This document shows, in pieces, positions 1-11,900 of a stretch of 64,000 nucleotides of DNA; positions within the stretch are counted from its first letter, which is position 1; the number at the start of each line of letters is the position of its first letter. The DNA is taken from NCBI GenBank assembly GCA_963580455.1, contig OY756960.1, positions 23,743,238 to 23,807,237 on the forward strand. The letters run 5' to 3'. Position numbers and translations under genes: made by a program. The notes below the pieces were generated by a model. That model saw nothing but the letters and a program-made list of their open reading frames with translations. It was not told the DNA's origin and searched no databases. The DNA is from Euonymus europaeus (Eukaryota > Streptophyta > Magnoliopsida > Celastrales > Celastraceae).

Positions 1-274
1 TAATGGATGCCTGAGTCTTGGGTGAAGCTTCATCAGACCTTCCTTCAAGTGGTTAGATTATGTCTTCCTAGTTCTTCCAATCTTGATGTTCGATTTGTTA
101 ATCTCAGTTAGATTAGTCACATATAACAGAAAATGAGAACCTCGGGGAGCTTTGTATAAGAGAGGAGAAATTAACTCAATCAACTTTTGCGTCATGGTGA
201 AAACTGCCAGTAGCTTGAGGTGCTTTGTAGGCGAAACTGCAAATTACTTCAGTTCATCTTACATATGGTGTTCA
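1..274. other. Downstream flank of the KEA gene
   Basis: No coding exon is visible here. The stretch lies directly 3' of the minus-strand KEA stop codon, so it is probably 3' UTR and the start of the next intergenic region. An open frame on the plus strand (152-496) runs across two real KEA exons in antisense and has no recognisable domain, so I treat it as a shadow. Confidence 0.5.
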
Positions 275-3200
275 CTAGTCATGAGGTCCTTGGACCATCA
301 AAGCAATCCGCTGCTTACCACTGTCAGACCGGAGATTGTCACCTTTAAATCCAATCTGAAAAGGCCAAGAACAGATTCAGATTTCCTTCAGAACAAAATC
401 TTACAAGAATTAGAGGCAAATCATAAATGGCATGGCTTCTATGATCATCCAAGGGGAATCAATGATACAATATTGAGTACTGACTTAATGCCTTGATCTT
501 ACCTCCATAGAACTATCAGGAGAGAACCAACGTAAAAGCACCCCAAGATGCACTACAGCAGGAATTAGCTTGAAAAACAGAGGCGTAGTAACCTGCAGGT
601 ATATTGTTTTAAGTTATCCCATATTCCCATCATAAGATTAAACTAAGAAGAATAATTGTTGCAGTAAACAAGTACACTATGCCTTGGAGAAAGTAGGATC
701 ACACTTCAATTAGCACCTGCACATCAAATTGTTCCCTTGACTCAACAAAACCTCAAAACCTCGATAACATTTAGCTATTACTGTTGACTGACTGCCTTCC
801 CATCACAAATAATATGGACAGGTTCAGAAACTCAAACAGGTAGTCACAGTCTCACAGACGAACATTTCACAGAATGCACAAAGATATAGAATAAACATAA
901 AACTTTTATACCAACTCTCCTAGTTCTTCAATTGTCAAACAATGGCTTTAGGTATTTTATGAGACAACAGGACGATTTTTTTATTGAAGAATGACTCGCA
1001 ATTTTCATTGCATAAGCCCCCGAGGAATTAGGATAGTTGCTTAACCAAAATTACAGCTCATCAACCATCACCATAATGCAAGCAGGACATGGTTAAGATA
1101 CAAGGCATAGTATGGAATCCATAAATTAAAAGCCAAATCATTCAACTGGCCTCCCTTGGCTTGATGGTGGAGTTGAATGCCCCTCCATCTTCAGGCCAGG
1201 AAGAACTGGTAGTAGAGGAAGAAGAGCAAGAACTAAAATAGGTATTTAAAATACCTCCTAATGCAGATCGTAAACAAGAAAAAGTCACATAATTCAAAAC
1301 TCAATTGAAATAATCATATACCAGACTAAGAGCAGTTGTCCCAAGCAGCAGCATGTAAAGTTTTCCCTGAAAACATTCAGTAATTTAGTTTGTCTGATAT
1401 TGCAAACTTTTCCTTAGATATATAGTTTTTCATGTCATTGTTGCTATTATGCATTGCAAGAGCAGCACTAACCTCAACTAGATGAAGATTGGAAGCACGG
1501 CTGAGAAGGACAAAAGCAAATTCCCCTATCTGCGCCAGAGACATTCCAACCTATACAAGTAGATACACCCAAGTTCCCTCAGAATCTGATCTCAAAAATA
1601 CACGCTACCTAATAGTCAATAAAATAAAACCTTACAAGAAATGATGTCTTGTTATTGTAGCCAAACCCCTTGACAACAGTAGCAATTACAGCCGTCTTTA
1701 TAACAATTACTAATATAACAGATGCCAGCAATATATCAACATGGTTCCATAGAAAATGAACATGAATCAGCATCCCAATGCTGGCAAGGAATAGAGCAGC
1801 GAAAAGGTTGCGTATTGGTTCGATCTGCATAAAATAAGGAACCTCAGCCTTGGGTCCAGAAAAGACAACGAATAAAACTAACAAGAATTGGCACTAAATG
1901 CCTCAGTTGATGACCAAAATTTCATGCAACCATGGCACCGCTTGTAACATATAATCATGTCTTTCACACAATCACAGATCATAGGAGGAAGAGGAGGAAG
2001 ACGAAGAAGAAGAAGAAAATAGATATAGAGAAGGAAAAAAAAATGTAGGAGAAAGTGAGAGCATGGGTGACATCATTAAGATTCTCTTAACCAGCTACTA
2101 TAAGCATTTGTTCACAGCTGACCAACTTCTCAAACCAACAGGCAGGGTTTGAACATAGAAACCACAATATCTCAGCTATGAGACTTGAGGAAAGATAACG
2201 GCTACAGTCTTCTTATGTTTTCTTTTAGAGGGTTACACCCGGTACACAAAGCTCTTAAAGTGATGGCAAGGTATGGGAACTGCCTTTTCCTCACATAACA
2301 GAGACTACTTAAGTGGTTTAAACCAATGACACCCAGGTTGCAACAAAACAATTACCTGACTAAACTATTGAGCAAGAGTTATAAACTCTCAAGCAAGAAT
2401 TAACAAATTTATGGCGGAGACGCAGAGTTATGGCGATTCCCTGGGTATGGGACCTTATTAAGCCAATAATTTGACTAGACTATTGAGCCAGAATAATTAA
2501 AGATTTATGGGGCAGTATGGTAATTCCCATGATAGTGGAATGACTCTCAAGAGAACACAAATGGGAGCAAGCACTGAAATCTTGGTTGGTTAATGCCAGT
2601 TTGTCTGACACTTGTAGGGTTTCTTTCAAAGGGAAGCAAGCTCAATGTGATTAGACTTCAGCATGTATAAGAGGATCCATCCCATCTCAGTCTGTAAATT
2701 AAGAAAAGGAGAGTTTAACATGGATCCCAGGCTCTCGGGCAAGGAAATATCCAAACAGTTCATCAAAGTCCTAAAATGCGCTCATATATAAAGGCTCCTG
2801 GGATTTCTCTACAATTTCATTTCAATCACCAAAAACTCGATTAAGAATGTATCATTCTTACAACTATAAAACTTAATCATAAAGCAGTATGTTACATTGC
2901 TTACTTGTTCCAGTGTATGTTGCGCAAGATCAGTTGTTGATATCATCACGCCAGCAGCAAATGAACCCAGTTCTAGACTTAAACCCAGCTTATCACTACA
3001 CTGAAATCATCATATCAGTCAGTCAGGAGAACACTTGATTGGCAGTCTGAAAGAAATCAAGACTCAAACATGACTAGCTTCAAATCTCATCCAGAAAGCT
3101 GAATGATGTACAGTGGCATAAAAATGTAGCTGCAAAATGCCAAATGTATATCAAAAGATAAAAGCTATGTAATGACATGTCTCGTAAGGCCCTTCATAAA

Positions 3201-6200
3201 AGGCGAATAGAGAAAATTAAAGACTTCATTACTCATTAGGCAGTCAATTCACTCCCAAAAACAGCCACAGTATAGCCATTTCGGCAAAAGCAACCATTTT
3301 TTCTCTTAATTCTTTCACAATTCTGTTCTTCAGATGCACCACAGAAACACAGCATACTTCTGTATGCTTCCCATGAAAGTATGTTTACCAAAGGCATTGG
3401 ACAGGAACCACAAATTGTGATCTCTCAGATAAGAAATGAACATTTCAATTTAACACAGGATCTTGCACATGGTTAAGCTCAACTTTTTAGCACCCAGTTT
3501 AGTACTTTCATTAGTTTACCACAGTACACTTTGAATTCAGCAGTCCAAATACCTTGGATTCAACTAATTAGCAATTACCATCATGAGAAAAGGAATTAAG
3601 ATGATGATATTAAAAAAGCAAAACGAAACTAACTATATGATTATTTTGCAAATGAAATGAAATGAAATGTTACAGATGCATAGCAGAAGCACCATTTCGA
3701 ACAAAGAAGTATCAAGCGGAACAAACCCAGGCTACAAGTAGGCAGAATGCCACAGATGCCAACTGATATAGTTCATTGGTCTGCACAAATGAAAATGAAG
3801 CCATAGGAAAAATTAATTGCAATCCATGTAGTGCATCTTCCAAAATATATGGATTCAGTAATCACGAGAAAATAGTATTATGCTGCAATCAGTTCACTCA
3901 AAAAATTATGTACCTCAGACGACAGGCTTATCATCAATTTAAGCAAGCGAGGAACCCCGGTTCGAGAGATTATGGACAAAACAGCCAAGAAGGAAATCAA
4001 CATCACCAACCTGGTTGAAAGAAGAATTACTCACCAGTACTAATTGCCAATGTACATCTAAAAAATGGATCACTGAACCAAAAGTACGTATAACCTGACC
4101 ACTTTAACTCTAGTTGTCAAAGACACTCAGAATGTTATACAAGATTTTTACTTACAGTTTAGTCATGGATATTACTCCTTGAAGAACACCAGAAGTTCCA
4201 CCCATAACAGGAAGCAAAGCAAACAGCAAACCAACAGCACAGTCCTGAAAGGAAAATATTTGAGACTCATTTGCAAACTTAAAATTGAAGGTACTTGAGG
4301 GCCAGAAAGCTGTAGTCACCACTCACCAGTAACAAATGGTATTCAAGAAGATGGGACAGCCAAAAATAGCAAAATTATATGCGAATAAAGAACATACTTG
4401 CAGAATAAGTATTCCGATTGTGAGTTGGCCATGAAGAGCATTAGTAGAATTCTTTTCCATCAAAAACTTCAATACCTGCAGCCAAGTTGTAAAACTTTGG
4501 AATTACAAAGAATCACGTGAAAAAATAACAGACAGACCACGTTACATTTAATTTTATGCCAAGTGCAAAATATGTCGAAAATCCACATAAGATTTTACCA
4601 CAGCTGTTGAAGACATTGAGAGGAATGTGCCAACAAAAACCCCCTCTGAAAGTTTACCACCACATAACTGCATGTATTGCACAATTGAAAATGCAACATT
4701 AAGAAAGAGAAGTTTAGCTTCAAGACCAAAAAAAGATAACTAAAGATAGTTTAACAGAAAAAGAAAAAAAACTACAGACACAAATTACTTTGAACTTATG
4801 TATGAATCAGTTTGACATACCATGGCTGTAATTCCAGACAAGCACATGAATAGGAAAATCTGAAGCAGGCCACCAAGAACAGCAACTGCTCTGACAACTC
4901 GAAGCTACAATTAAGGAGAAAATAATGACAAATTTTTTGTACCACTAACACGAAAAAAGGAACAAGTGGCAAAAAGAATGGTCTACCTTTGCTGTCGAAA
5001 ACTCAAGGCCTAGTGCAAAAAGAAGAAATATGACACCAAACTGCGCCACTGTCTCAACCTAATGAACATGTTTACAGGTCAAAAGCAGTAAGATAATATA
5101 AGAGATGGAAAATCACAATAAACGAGAAATCATGACATAATGTCCCCGCATAATGCCAACAAGAAGCTTGATATAATTATAAACCTGAAAACAGTAATAT
5201 TCAATAGTAGAATTACAGATAATTCAATGATATTTTTAATAAGAGAAACTCTGGGGGTGATGTCATCTATGATGAGCTCAATCAAGCAAATCAGCCAAGT
5301 AACATTACGGAAAGACCATGGTTCAAAAAATTCATGGAAGCAAAAAAATAGCACATACTTGCACCATTTCACTAACAAAATTAAACCCCCCTGGTCCAAT
5401 AATAGATCCTGCTAGCAGATATCCAGTAATAACCTGTAATTTTAGTATGGACAATGATTATGTCAGAGAAAAATCATGGTGATAAATTAAAACATGTCCT
5501 AGAATTTTGTGATTTCTTAAAATCCAAGATTAGAAATTTAGAACAAATATAATCAGACCGGTTGTCCAGCACATGCAAACGCAATGCCACCACAAGTTGC
5601 AGAGACAATGACAACAACCAAATCTGATATCAATCTGCAAAACAAAAATAAAAAAGGAAAACTCGGATATACTTATCTTTCAAATCTGGAAATTATAATT
5701 TAATAACTTATACAAATAACTGCACCTTATATCAAGCTGCAGCACTGGATATTTTGTTTTAAAATTAGATATGATGAAGACATTATCCTGAAAACAAAAA
5801 ACAAACAATTTGTCTTCGAACAATCGCATTAGATATCAAAATGGAGATGTTCTAAGTGAGGGAATACTACCTTCCGATCTATCAGCATAGGTGTGTCTTC
5901 AGCTCCATTGTCAAAAACATCATGAAGTTGAAATGACCTAAAATAAAATCATGAAGTCATGATGTATGAGAGAGGACATTCCGGCACAATGACACAAACG
6001 CAATTAAAACTGAACTATTTACTGTTCTAATGAGCAATTCACGTGTTGAAGAAAATAAAAATGAACAAAAAACTATAAAAACAAAAGTTTATACTTTTCC
6101 TCTTTCGTGTCATTCTTCTTCGGCTTAACTCGGGCAACAGTTTCCAGAACTGCCTAACCAACAACAAAACGTAGAAAACATAAGTTCAGCAAAAGCTGCT

Positions 6201-7370
6201 AGCTAAAGTTTGTTCTATATCAATCCGAATGTGGGGAAAAAGTAACAATCAGTGCAAGCCAGCAATACTTCCATCATTGCATTGTTAAATAATGTACCAT
6301 AACAACAATGCAAGCGAGAAACAATGTTAAGACAACAGCAAGATTAGTCACAATATGAATTGCCGAAGGAATAATCTGTTTATACCCTATATTGTGCTCA
6401 TCCAAAAAGAGGAAAAAAAGGGTACGACTAACCTCATGTTCAGCTACACTGTTGTTGAAGCTTCCAGCATCAGCAGCTGCCAGGGATGAAAATGGGAGTA
6501 AATAAATATTTCATAGTGAAAACAACTATTATCAGTTATATATCTAACATTTCCATACAAGACACAAGCAAAATAAGCAGTTTTATATTTCTAACATTTC
6601 CATGTAAGACAAGCAACATAAAGTAGCCAAAAATTCTAAAAATAGTAAGAACTTTGACGCGCCATTTGGCATTGGATGCCCTAACCCCATTGATGTGCTT
6701 TACTCCAGATCAATCTACGTTAGATTTACACAGAAAAATGGTATAGAATCGCTTTTAAAGGTTGCTAAATTAGAGCAGATTTTAACAAATTTCCAAAGGC
6801 AGAAACACGTGAGCGCCAATTCAAGTGAGACACGATTCATTAATCTAAAGATGGAAACCATAAGGAATATATCCAGATCATATCAAATCACGTGTACAAA
6901 ATTCAGAATCTCAATTAGAAGATTTCGAAACTGCGCCAAGCCATGCCAATGCAGCAACCCTTATATGAAGAGAACAACTATTGAAATGAACTCTTTCTTC
7001 GCACATCTAGCGGTTACTAATTACTCTTCAAAATACAATAAAGACTGTTCACTTCTGCTAAGCCAAAACTCATGAAATCGCACCACGGGCCTTAGTTGCG
7101 AACAAGTTAAACCGATATAGTGAGTTGAGAGACAGGAATTAAACCTTCGGGTTGATCATTCTCTGTGAACTCCTTCTCAAGAGCCCGATCGATCAAGTCA
7201 GCGAAGCTACCGTCCTTGGGCTTGGAGGAAGAGGCATTGAAGGCGGTGGCATTGGTGCGATCGAGAAGATCTGAGTCAGCAGTGAGTGAGAGCGAAGAAT
7301 CGAGGCAGATAAGAAGAACAAGGAGAAGGAGAGTGAAAGGCGAGGCGAATAACAGTGGTCTCCTCAACAT
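275..7370 (-). CDS. KEA6: K+ efflux antiporter, KEA4/5/6 group (CPA2 family)
   Basis: Predicted K+/H+ exchanger of the plant endomembrane KEA4/5/6 clade, which regulates luminal pH and K+ in Golgi, TGN and prevacuolar compartments (family knowledge). Twenty exons join in frame to 576 residues, the usual clade length. Exons: 7370-7145, 6476-6433, 6153-6095, 5937-5871, 5787-5726, 5634-5559, 5433-5359, 5058-4987, 4904-4821, 4667-4599, 4475-4398, 4244-4156, 4010-3914, 3780-3727, 3000-2905, 1824-1636, 1550-1473, 1366-1322, 592-503 and 355-275. The N-terminus has a signal-like hydrophobic run after MLRRPLL, then the clade motif DLIDRALEKEF. The transporter core shows ITGYLLAGSIIGPGG, FLLFALGLEFS, LSMSSTAV and GVMISTTDLAQHTLEQ. 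The last two exons encode VTTPLFFKLIPAVVHLGVLL and a short tail ending GPHD. An in-frame upstream ATG exists near 7541, but MLRR matches the family start. No C-terminal KTN domain is present, as expected for this clade. Assignment to KEA6 rather than KEA4/5 rests partly on neighbourhood. Confidence 0.93.
2222..2350 (-). repeat. tRNA-derived SINE copy in a KEA intron
   Basis: Read on the minus strand, this segment has the layout of a plant tRNA-derived SINE. It starts with GCAACCTGGGTGTCATTGG, then a degenerate box-B-like TGGTTTAAACCA. Next come AGTCTCTGTTATGTGAGG, CCCATACCTTGCC and the typical tail GAGCTTTGTGTACCGGGTG. It sits wholly inside the intron between KEA exons 15 and 16. Box A is not clear, so the head may be truncated or decayed. 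The match to SINE consensus is from memory, not from a search. Confidence 0.55.
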
Positions 7371-7721
7371 TGCAGGAGCAGCAGTGGCTTTGCTTGAAGA
7401 GAAAGCGTGATTTTGTAGGTAAGTGTTTGTTTGTCGATATTCACGGGACGGTTGAAGCGAGGAAGAAAGGCAGGTGTGCGGACTGCGGAAAGAAAGCAAC
7501 GAGTAATCGGGGAGAGCCACTGTAGTTTTTGACATGAGAGTCAAGTTGCAGTCGTATATCTCAAAAAAAAAAAAAATTGTATTACTGTACAGAAACTTTA
7601 AATAATACGCGAATTAAAGATGTAGGAGTTTGGTTTTCACACTTTGATGGCGAGGTACTGAAAAAGTACCTTGATAATTTAAACTCGGCCTTTCTTCTGA
7701 TAATTTCTTATCTAGATGCTC
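7371..7721. promoter_or_regulatory. Upstream region of KEA
   Basis: This is the 5' UTR and promoter side of the KEA gene (minus strand), up to the LINE insertion. It holds a 13-base A-run at 7563-7575. I see no clear TATA box or coding exon. An open frame continues upstream of the chosen KEA start to about 7541 and would add 57 residues without family support. Confidence 0.4.
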
Positions 7722-8359
7722 TTCCACTCTAGACAATTTTTTTTTTTTTGAAATAAAAGACTTCGTTAACTCAAATCGGGAAGTAAAGCATTACAAATAA
7801 AGAGAGGAGGGGAAGAGCCCCAAACCTCAAGATCAGGCCCCGAAATGAAAGTCCTTGCCAAACAATGAGCCACCATATTCGCTGATCTTCGGGCAAAAGC
7901 AAAAGTGCAATTGTCCATATTCCTTGCTAAGGAATGACAGTCTTCAACCACTAAACTCAGATAGGAATTATCCACTTTCGTACTAGCCAACGCATGAATC
8001 AGTATTTGAGAGTCCGACTCCACCACAACATCAGCTAGACCCAACTCTTTCAACCAACTAAGAGCTTCCCTACAACTCATTGCTTCCGCCATATCAGGAC
8101 TGAACGATCCTTGAAGAACACCATTCTTGGCTGCAACGAGCTGCCCAAATTCATCTCGAATAACACAACCAAACCCCATACACTGATCTGTACCAAAAAT
8201 AGCAACATCAACATTGCATTTTAAACTACCTGACCCAGGTTTAGACCACCTCCCAGGAGCAGTCGAATAAGAATCCTGCAGCCCACTTCCTACTAAAGAT
8301 TGTACATGCTGCCACTGAGTTAAATACATAGAGGAATCATGATTCCACTCTAGACAATT
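7722..8359 (-). mobile_element. 5'-truncated LINE (non-LTR retrotransposon) insertion with TSD
   Basis: The same 17 bases, TTCCACTCTAGACAATT, stand at 7722-7738 and 8343-8359. They bracket a segment of about 600 bp. A T-run of about 13 directly follows the left copy, which is the poly(A) tail of an element inserted on the minus strand. Together with the RNase H reading frame inside, this is a textbook target-primed reverse-transcription product: long TSD, poly(A) and 5' truncation. The full-length element would carry an endonuclease and reverse transcriptase upstream, and neither is here. The perfect TSD suggests a fairly recent insertion. Confidence 0.9.
7766..8329 (-). CDS. RNase H domain of a LINE ORF2 (truncated)
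   Basis: The 187-residue frame is the C-terminal reverse-transcriptase-like RNase H (RVT_3) domain of a plant LINE polyprotein. It shows the typical opening WSKPGSGSLKCNVDVAIFG, then GFGCVIRDEFGQLVAA, DMAEAMSCREALSWL and VVVESDSQILIHAL. These supply the expected acidic residues (D in CNVD, E in AEAM, D in ESDS). The frame is uninterrupted to its stop. The ATG at 8329 is only the first methionine after the truncation point, so this is an incidental start and not a native protein start. Similar domains do occur as stand-alone host genes. The TSD and poly(A) around this one argue for a dead element copy. Confidence 0.85.
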   Translation of the reverse strand: MYLTQWQHVQSLVGSGLQDSYSTAPGRWSKPGSGSLKCNVDVAIFGTDQCMGFGCVIRDEFGQLVAAKNGVLQGSFSPDMAEAMSCREALSWLKELGLADVVVESDSQILIHALASTKVDNSYLSLVVEDCHSLARNMDNCTFAFARRSANMVAHCLARTFISGPDLEVWGSSPPLFICNALLPDLS

Positions 8360-8959
8360 GTATATAAAAAAAAGTCACACTCTCTTGAATTTAAGAGAAC
8401 AAAGTAACCAAAATTTCGCACTTATTGAACCAAAATTTAAGACGAAGAAAGTCATGAGCCAAGATTTCACTTGGATAAATCATAACTCCCTCTCATTACA
8501 TGCAGATGTCACATGGCACCTAACTCGTAAGACACATTTTTATTGTCGCGTTGTGGAGTCAGCATCTGAATCAAATTCGCACATATAATACACCCAGGTC
8601 AACAAAAGCTAAAGAAGTACATAATCATGGATATCAACACTAGCATTCTTTTCGGTAATACTAAAACAACACAGGAAATATACTCTTAAAGCAAGATATT
8701 TCAACGTTTTGCAGTTCTGCCCATCCTCAGTACTGGCAATCAGCTGAAATCAAAATGAAATCCTACGCAGACACCAACCATCAGCAGTTCTTTTCTATTT
8801 TTCTCCTTTCTCCCATCACAAGCGTCAATTTAGAACCCAACCATCAGCAGGAGCCTAATGCATAAACCTATAACCAAGCTATCAGCATATAAGAGTTTAT
8901 ATGAAGCCACATATAGAACTACTTAAGTGACTTCACAGAGCAGTCAAAAAATTTGCCGG
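8360..8959. other. Intergenic, 3' flank of HDA2
   Basis: This lies between the LINE insertion and the HDA2 stop codon. The part nearest 8959 should be HDA2 3' UTR. I see no protein exon, RNA gene or clear repeat. Confidence 0.4.
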
Positions 8960-11900
8960 TTAACCGCTCAAGTTTATCAAGCTCTTCCGAGAGAGGTTTG
9001 CAATTGAGTCTGCAATAACTCTAGCACTGGACTTCATATAACCACCTGCAACATGAATGGTTCAGTGAGAATTTGCCTAGTCTAAAACACTGGAATGTTT
9101 CTTAGGGAATGCGAGAATGTTTTGTTACAGGACAGAACTTTGTAAGCCAGCCTTATTAAAGAACAAAGTCAACGTAAGCAACTACATATGGTTCTCTCCA
9201 CACACAGGAAAGCATTTGAGAGAGAGAGAGAGAGAGAGAATCTGGAAGATTACAACACAAATCCTCAACAAAAATGCTCAAAACAGCTACTGTACCTGAC
9301 GTGAGCATGACAAGAGGAATATTCCTTTCACGAACAAACCTGAAAACCTTCTCGTCTCTGCTGGTTATTCCATCAGGACTAATCTGCAGAAGGAAGTTCA
9401 GGAATAACATAAATTAATTAGATGCCTCGTAGTCACACCTGTTTCTCAAATTCTGCTGCATCCTCCATTTAACAAATGCCTAGACGATTCGGAAGGGAAA
9501 CAACAACGGAAAAAAATATGGAACAACAAATATGAAATTAACATATCCCATGAGAATGTTGTTACCTTCAACCTCCCCAATGGATCACCATCAAGAATAT
9601 CTGTGCCAGCATTGTATATCACCAATTCAGGGTTATACGAATGCCCAGCAACCTAGCATTGGCATAAACCACCGAAAATTGCCACAGTTAAATAAGCTTC
9701 AGTGTCAGCTAGACCAAAAGCTAAATAACTAAAAAGAAGTAGGTGGCAAACTGCATATAAATGACAGCCTGATCACCAAACTGTCCTGCAAGTAACTGCA
9801 TCTAAATGTTTAAGCAGAAATAACTCGAGTGAAAAAAGTTAAGAAAATACAAATACCTCAAGTGCTTCATCTAATTTACTCAAGTACTCATTCGTTGTCG
9901 TCCCACTCTGTTTAAAAATAGGAAAAAAACATAGAACACTCAGGTAAGAACAAAAATAGGTACAATTCAAGTTTTCCAATAAGATATCAATGGCTTACTG
10001 CTACTTCAACTCTTTGGTCAATGTATCTTCTAGCCTCAAAATCCTGGAAAATAATAATAATAAAAGGTGAAAAATTATGAGTATCAGGATTATTCACCCA
10101 ACAATCACAGAGAACACAACGTGATGATAATGAAGTTGATCAATTGAATCATCTAACATGATGAAACTAAAGATTCATTCTGGAAATAGTAGGTGACTAT
10201 GAAAGAAAGAAGGAAAAGATGCCACTGAAATATGCAATTTGAAACTATACTTAGGGTGCATTTGGATTAGCATTTGAAATTTAGCATTTTAGATGGCATA
10301 TATGCTGTTTGAAATGATGATATTTATGTTGTTTAAAATGTTGTGAGTGTTTGAATTATTTTTTGTTGGTAGCATATATGCTTCTTAAAATGCTATGACA
10401 AATTACATAAAAGGATATTCATTAGGTGAAAGAGATAAAGAGAGTAGGGTTTTTGAAGTCATTATGACAATTTTGTAATTTGATGAAAAGTATAGGACAT
10501 AACTGTCTTTTATAGCAAAAATGGTACAAAAACTAGCATTCTAAAACCATACTGAAAATGTTACTTAAATGCTACTCAAAATGGGCGTTTTTTATTTTCC
10601 AAATAATTTTAAGTAGCATTCATCATTTTATGCTACCCAAAATACTAATCCAAACGGGCTCTTAATGAGCCAGAAGAGATGTTCAATGGTTGGCAACTTA
10701 CAAATGGATATATTCCAGGGTTGTACATATCCAGAGTATACACACGTCCTGTAAGAATGACAACCAACCATCATTTGTCTTCCAAAAGAATGCCATAAAG
10801 AAACCACGAGGAGGGCTGGCGAGAAACCATACTGTCATCTAAGAAATCCATTTCATGTCCATTTCCCTGGTGTGCATCAAGATCAATTATCATAACCCTG
10901 CAAAATTTTAAAGACGATGATAATAAAAACAAAGCCATTGCTATCTACATTATTATCACCATCTGAGCTGCAACTGCTACTACCTTGATATATTTAACCG
11001 AACTAAGGCATAATGTATGCAGAGTGATATGTCAGCATAAACACAAAAGCCACCACCCTTTTCAGCAGAGCAATGATGAAATCCTCCTCCAACATTGATG
11101 GCCCATCCTCGCTCCTTTGCAAGCTTAGCTGCCAAAATAGTTCCTCCCACCTGCAGTCGAGTATGTTCGTTATAAATCTTGGAATAGAAGTGGAGGTACA
11201 AATTCCCTAATGACAATAACTTCAAGTTTCACCTGCATGCGAAATGGGTAAAGAACCTTTTTCTGTACTAGGCAATTGGGAAATAGTGCAACAGGGGGCA
11301 CCTGTATGGATTGCAACACAGTAAACCTCAATTAAAAATACAAAACCATCTATCTTCACAGTAGAAAATAGTGTTAAGTCAAGGATGCAGCTGTGGATGT
11401 TCCGTAAAGCCAAATTATTGGCTCACAGCCAACTGAATCTTTCTATTGTTTACTATGTAGAATGACATCATCTAGCTTCTCTAGCATTATTTCCATTTCA
11501 TTTAAATGACCATTTTCAATTAGTGACACTGAAACAAAGCCTTTTTACAGAATAGCCAAGTTAGATAAATTTTAAAATATTACTTTTTATTAAATAGTGA
11601 AATATCTTTAAAAAATTACTATGGAAGAAAAAAGCATTTGTGAAGAAAATAAATACCTCAATAATCATGGCAACATTTTGACTGCTTTTAAGACTATTCA
11701 AGTACGATTCTGAATGTACCTGTCACAAAGTGGCCATCACGTAAACAAATGAATTCCAGTTGCAATGCCTAGAAAGGCAAAAAAATAGCCATACAGAAAT
11801 GGCAAATAGATCTTAAGACAAAGGTACTAACCACAAGGAGATCATCTTTTGAAGCTTCCAGAGGTTCGACAACACTATTTTTGTCCAAAGCACCTTTAGA

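Noticed and set aside
152..496. Plus-strand 114-codon ORF
   Set aside because: It runs antisense across KEA's last exon, has no domain and has poor composition.
1195..1261. A minus-strand frame LALLPLLPVLPGLKMEGHST with a TTTTAG acceptor, as a KEA terminal exon
   Set aside because: It does not join in phase to the preceding exon, and the true family exon (VTTPLFFKLIPAVV) with good borders is at 503-592.
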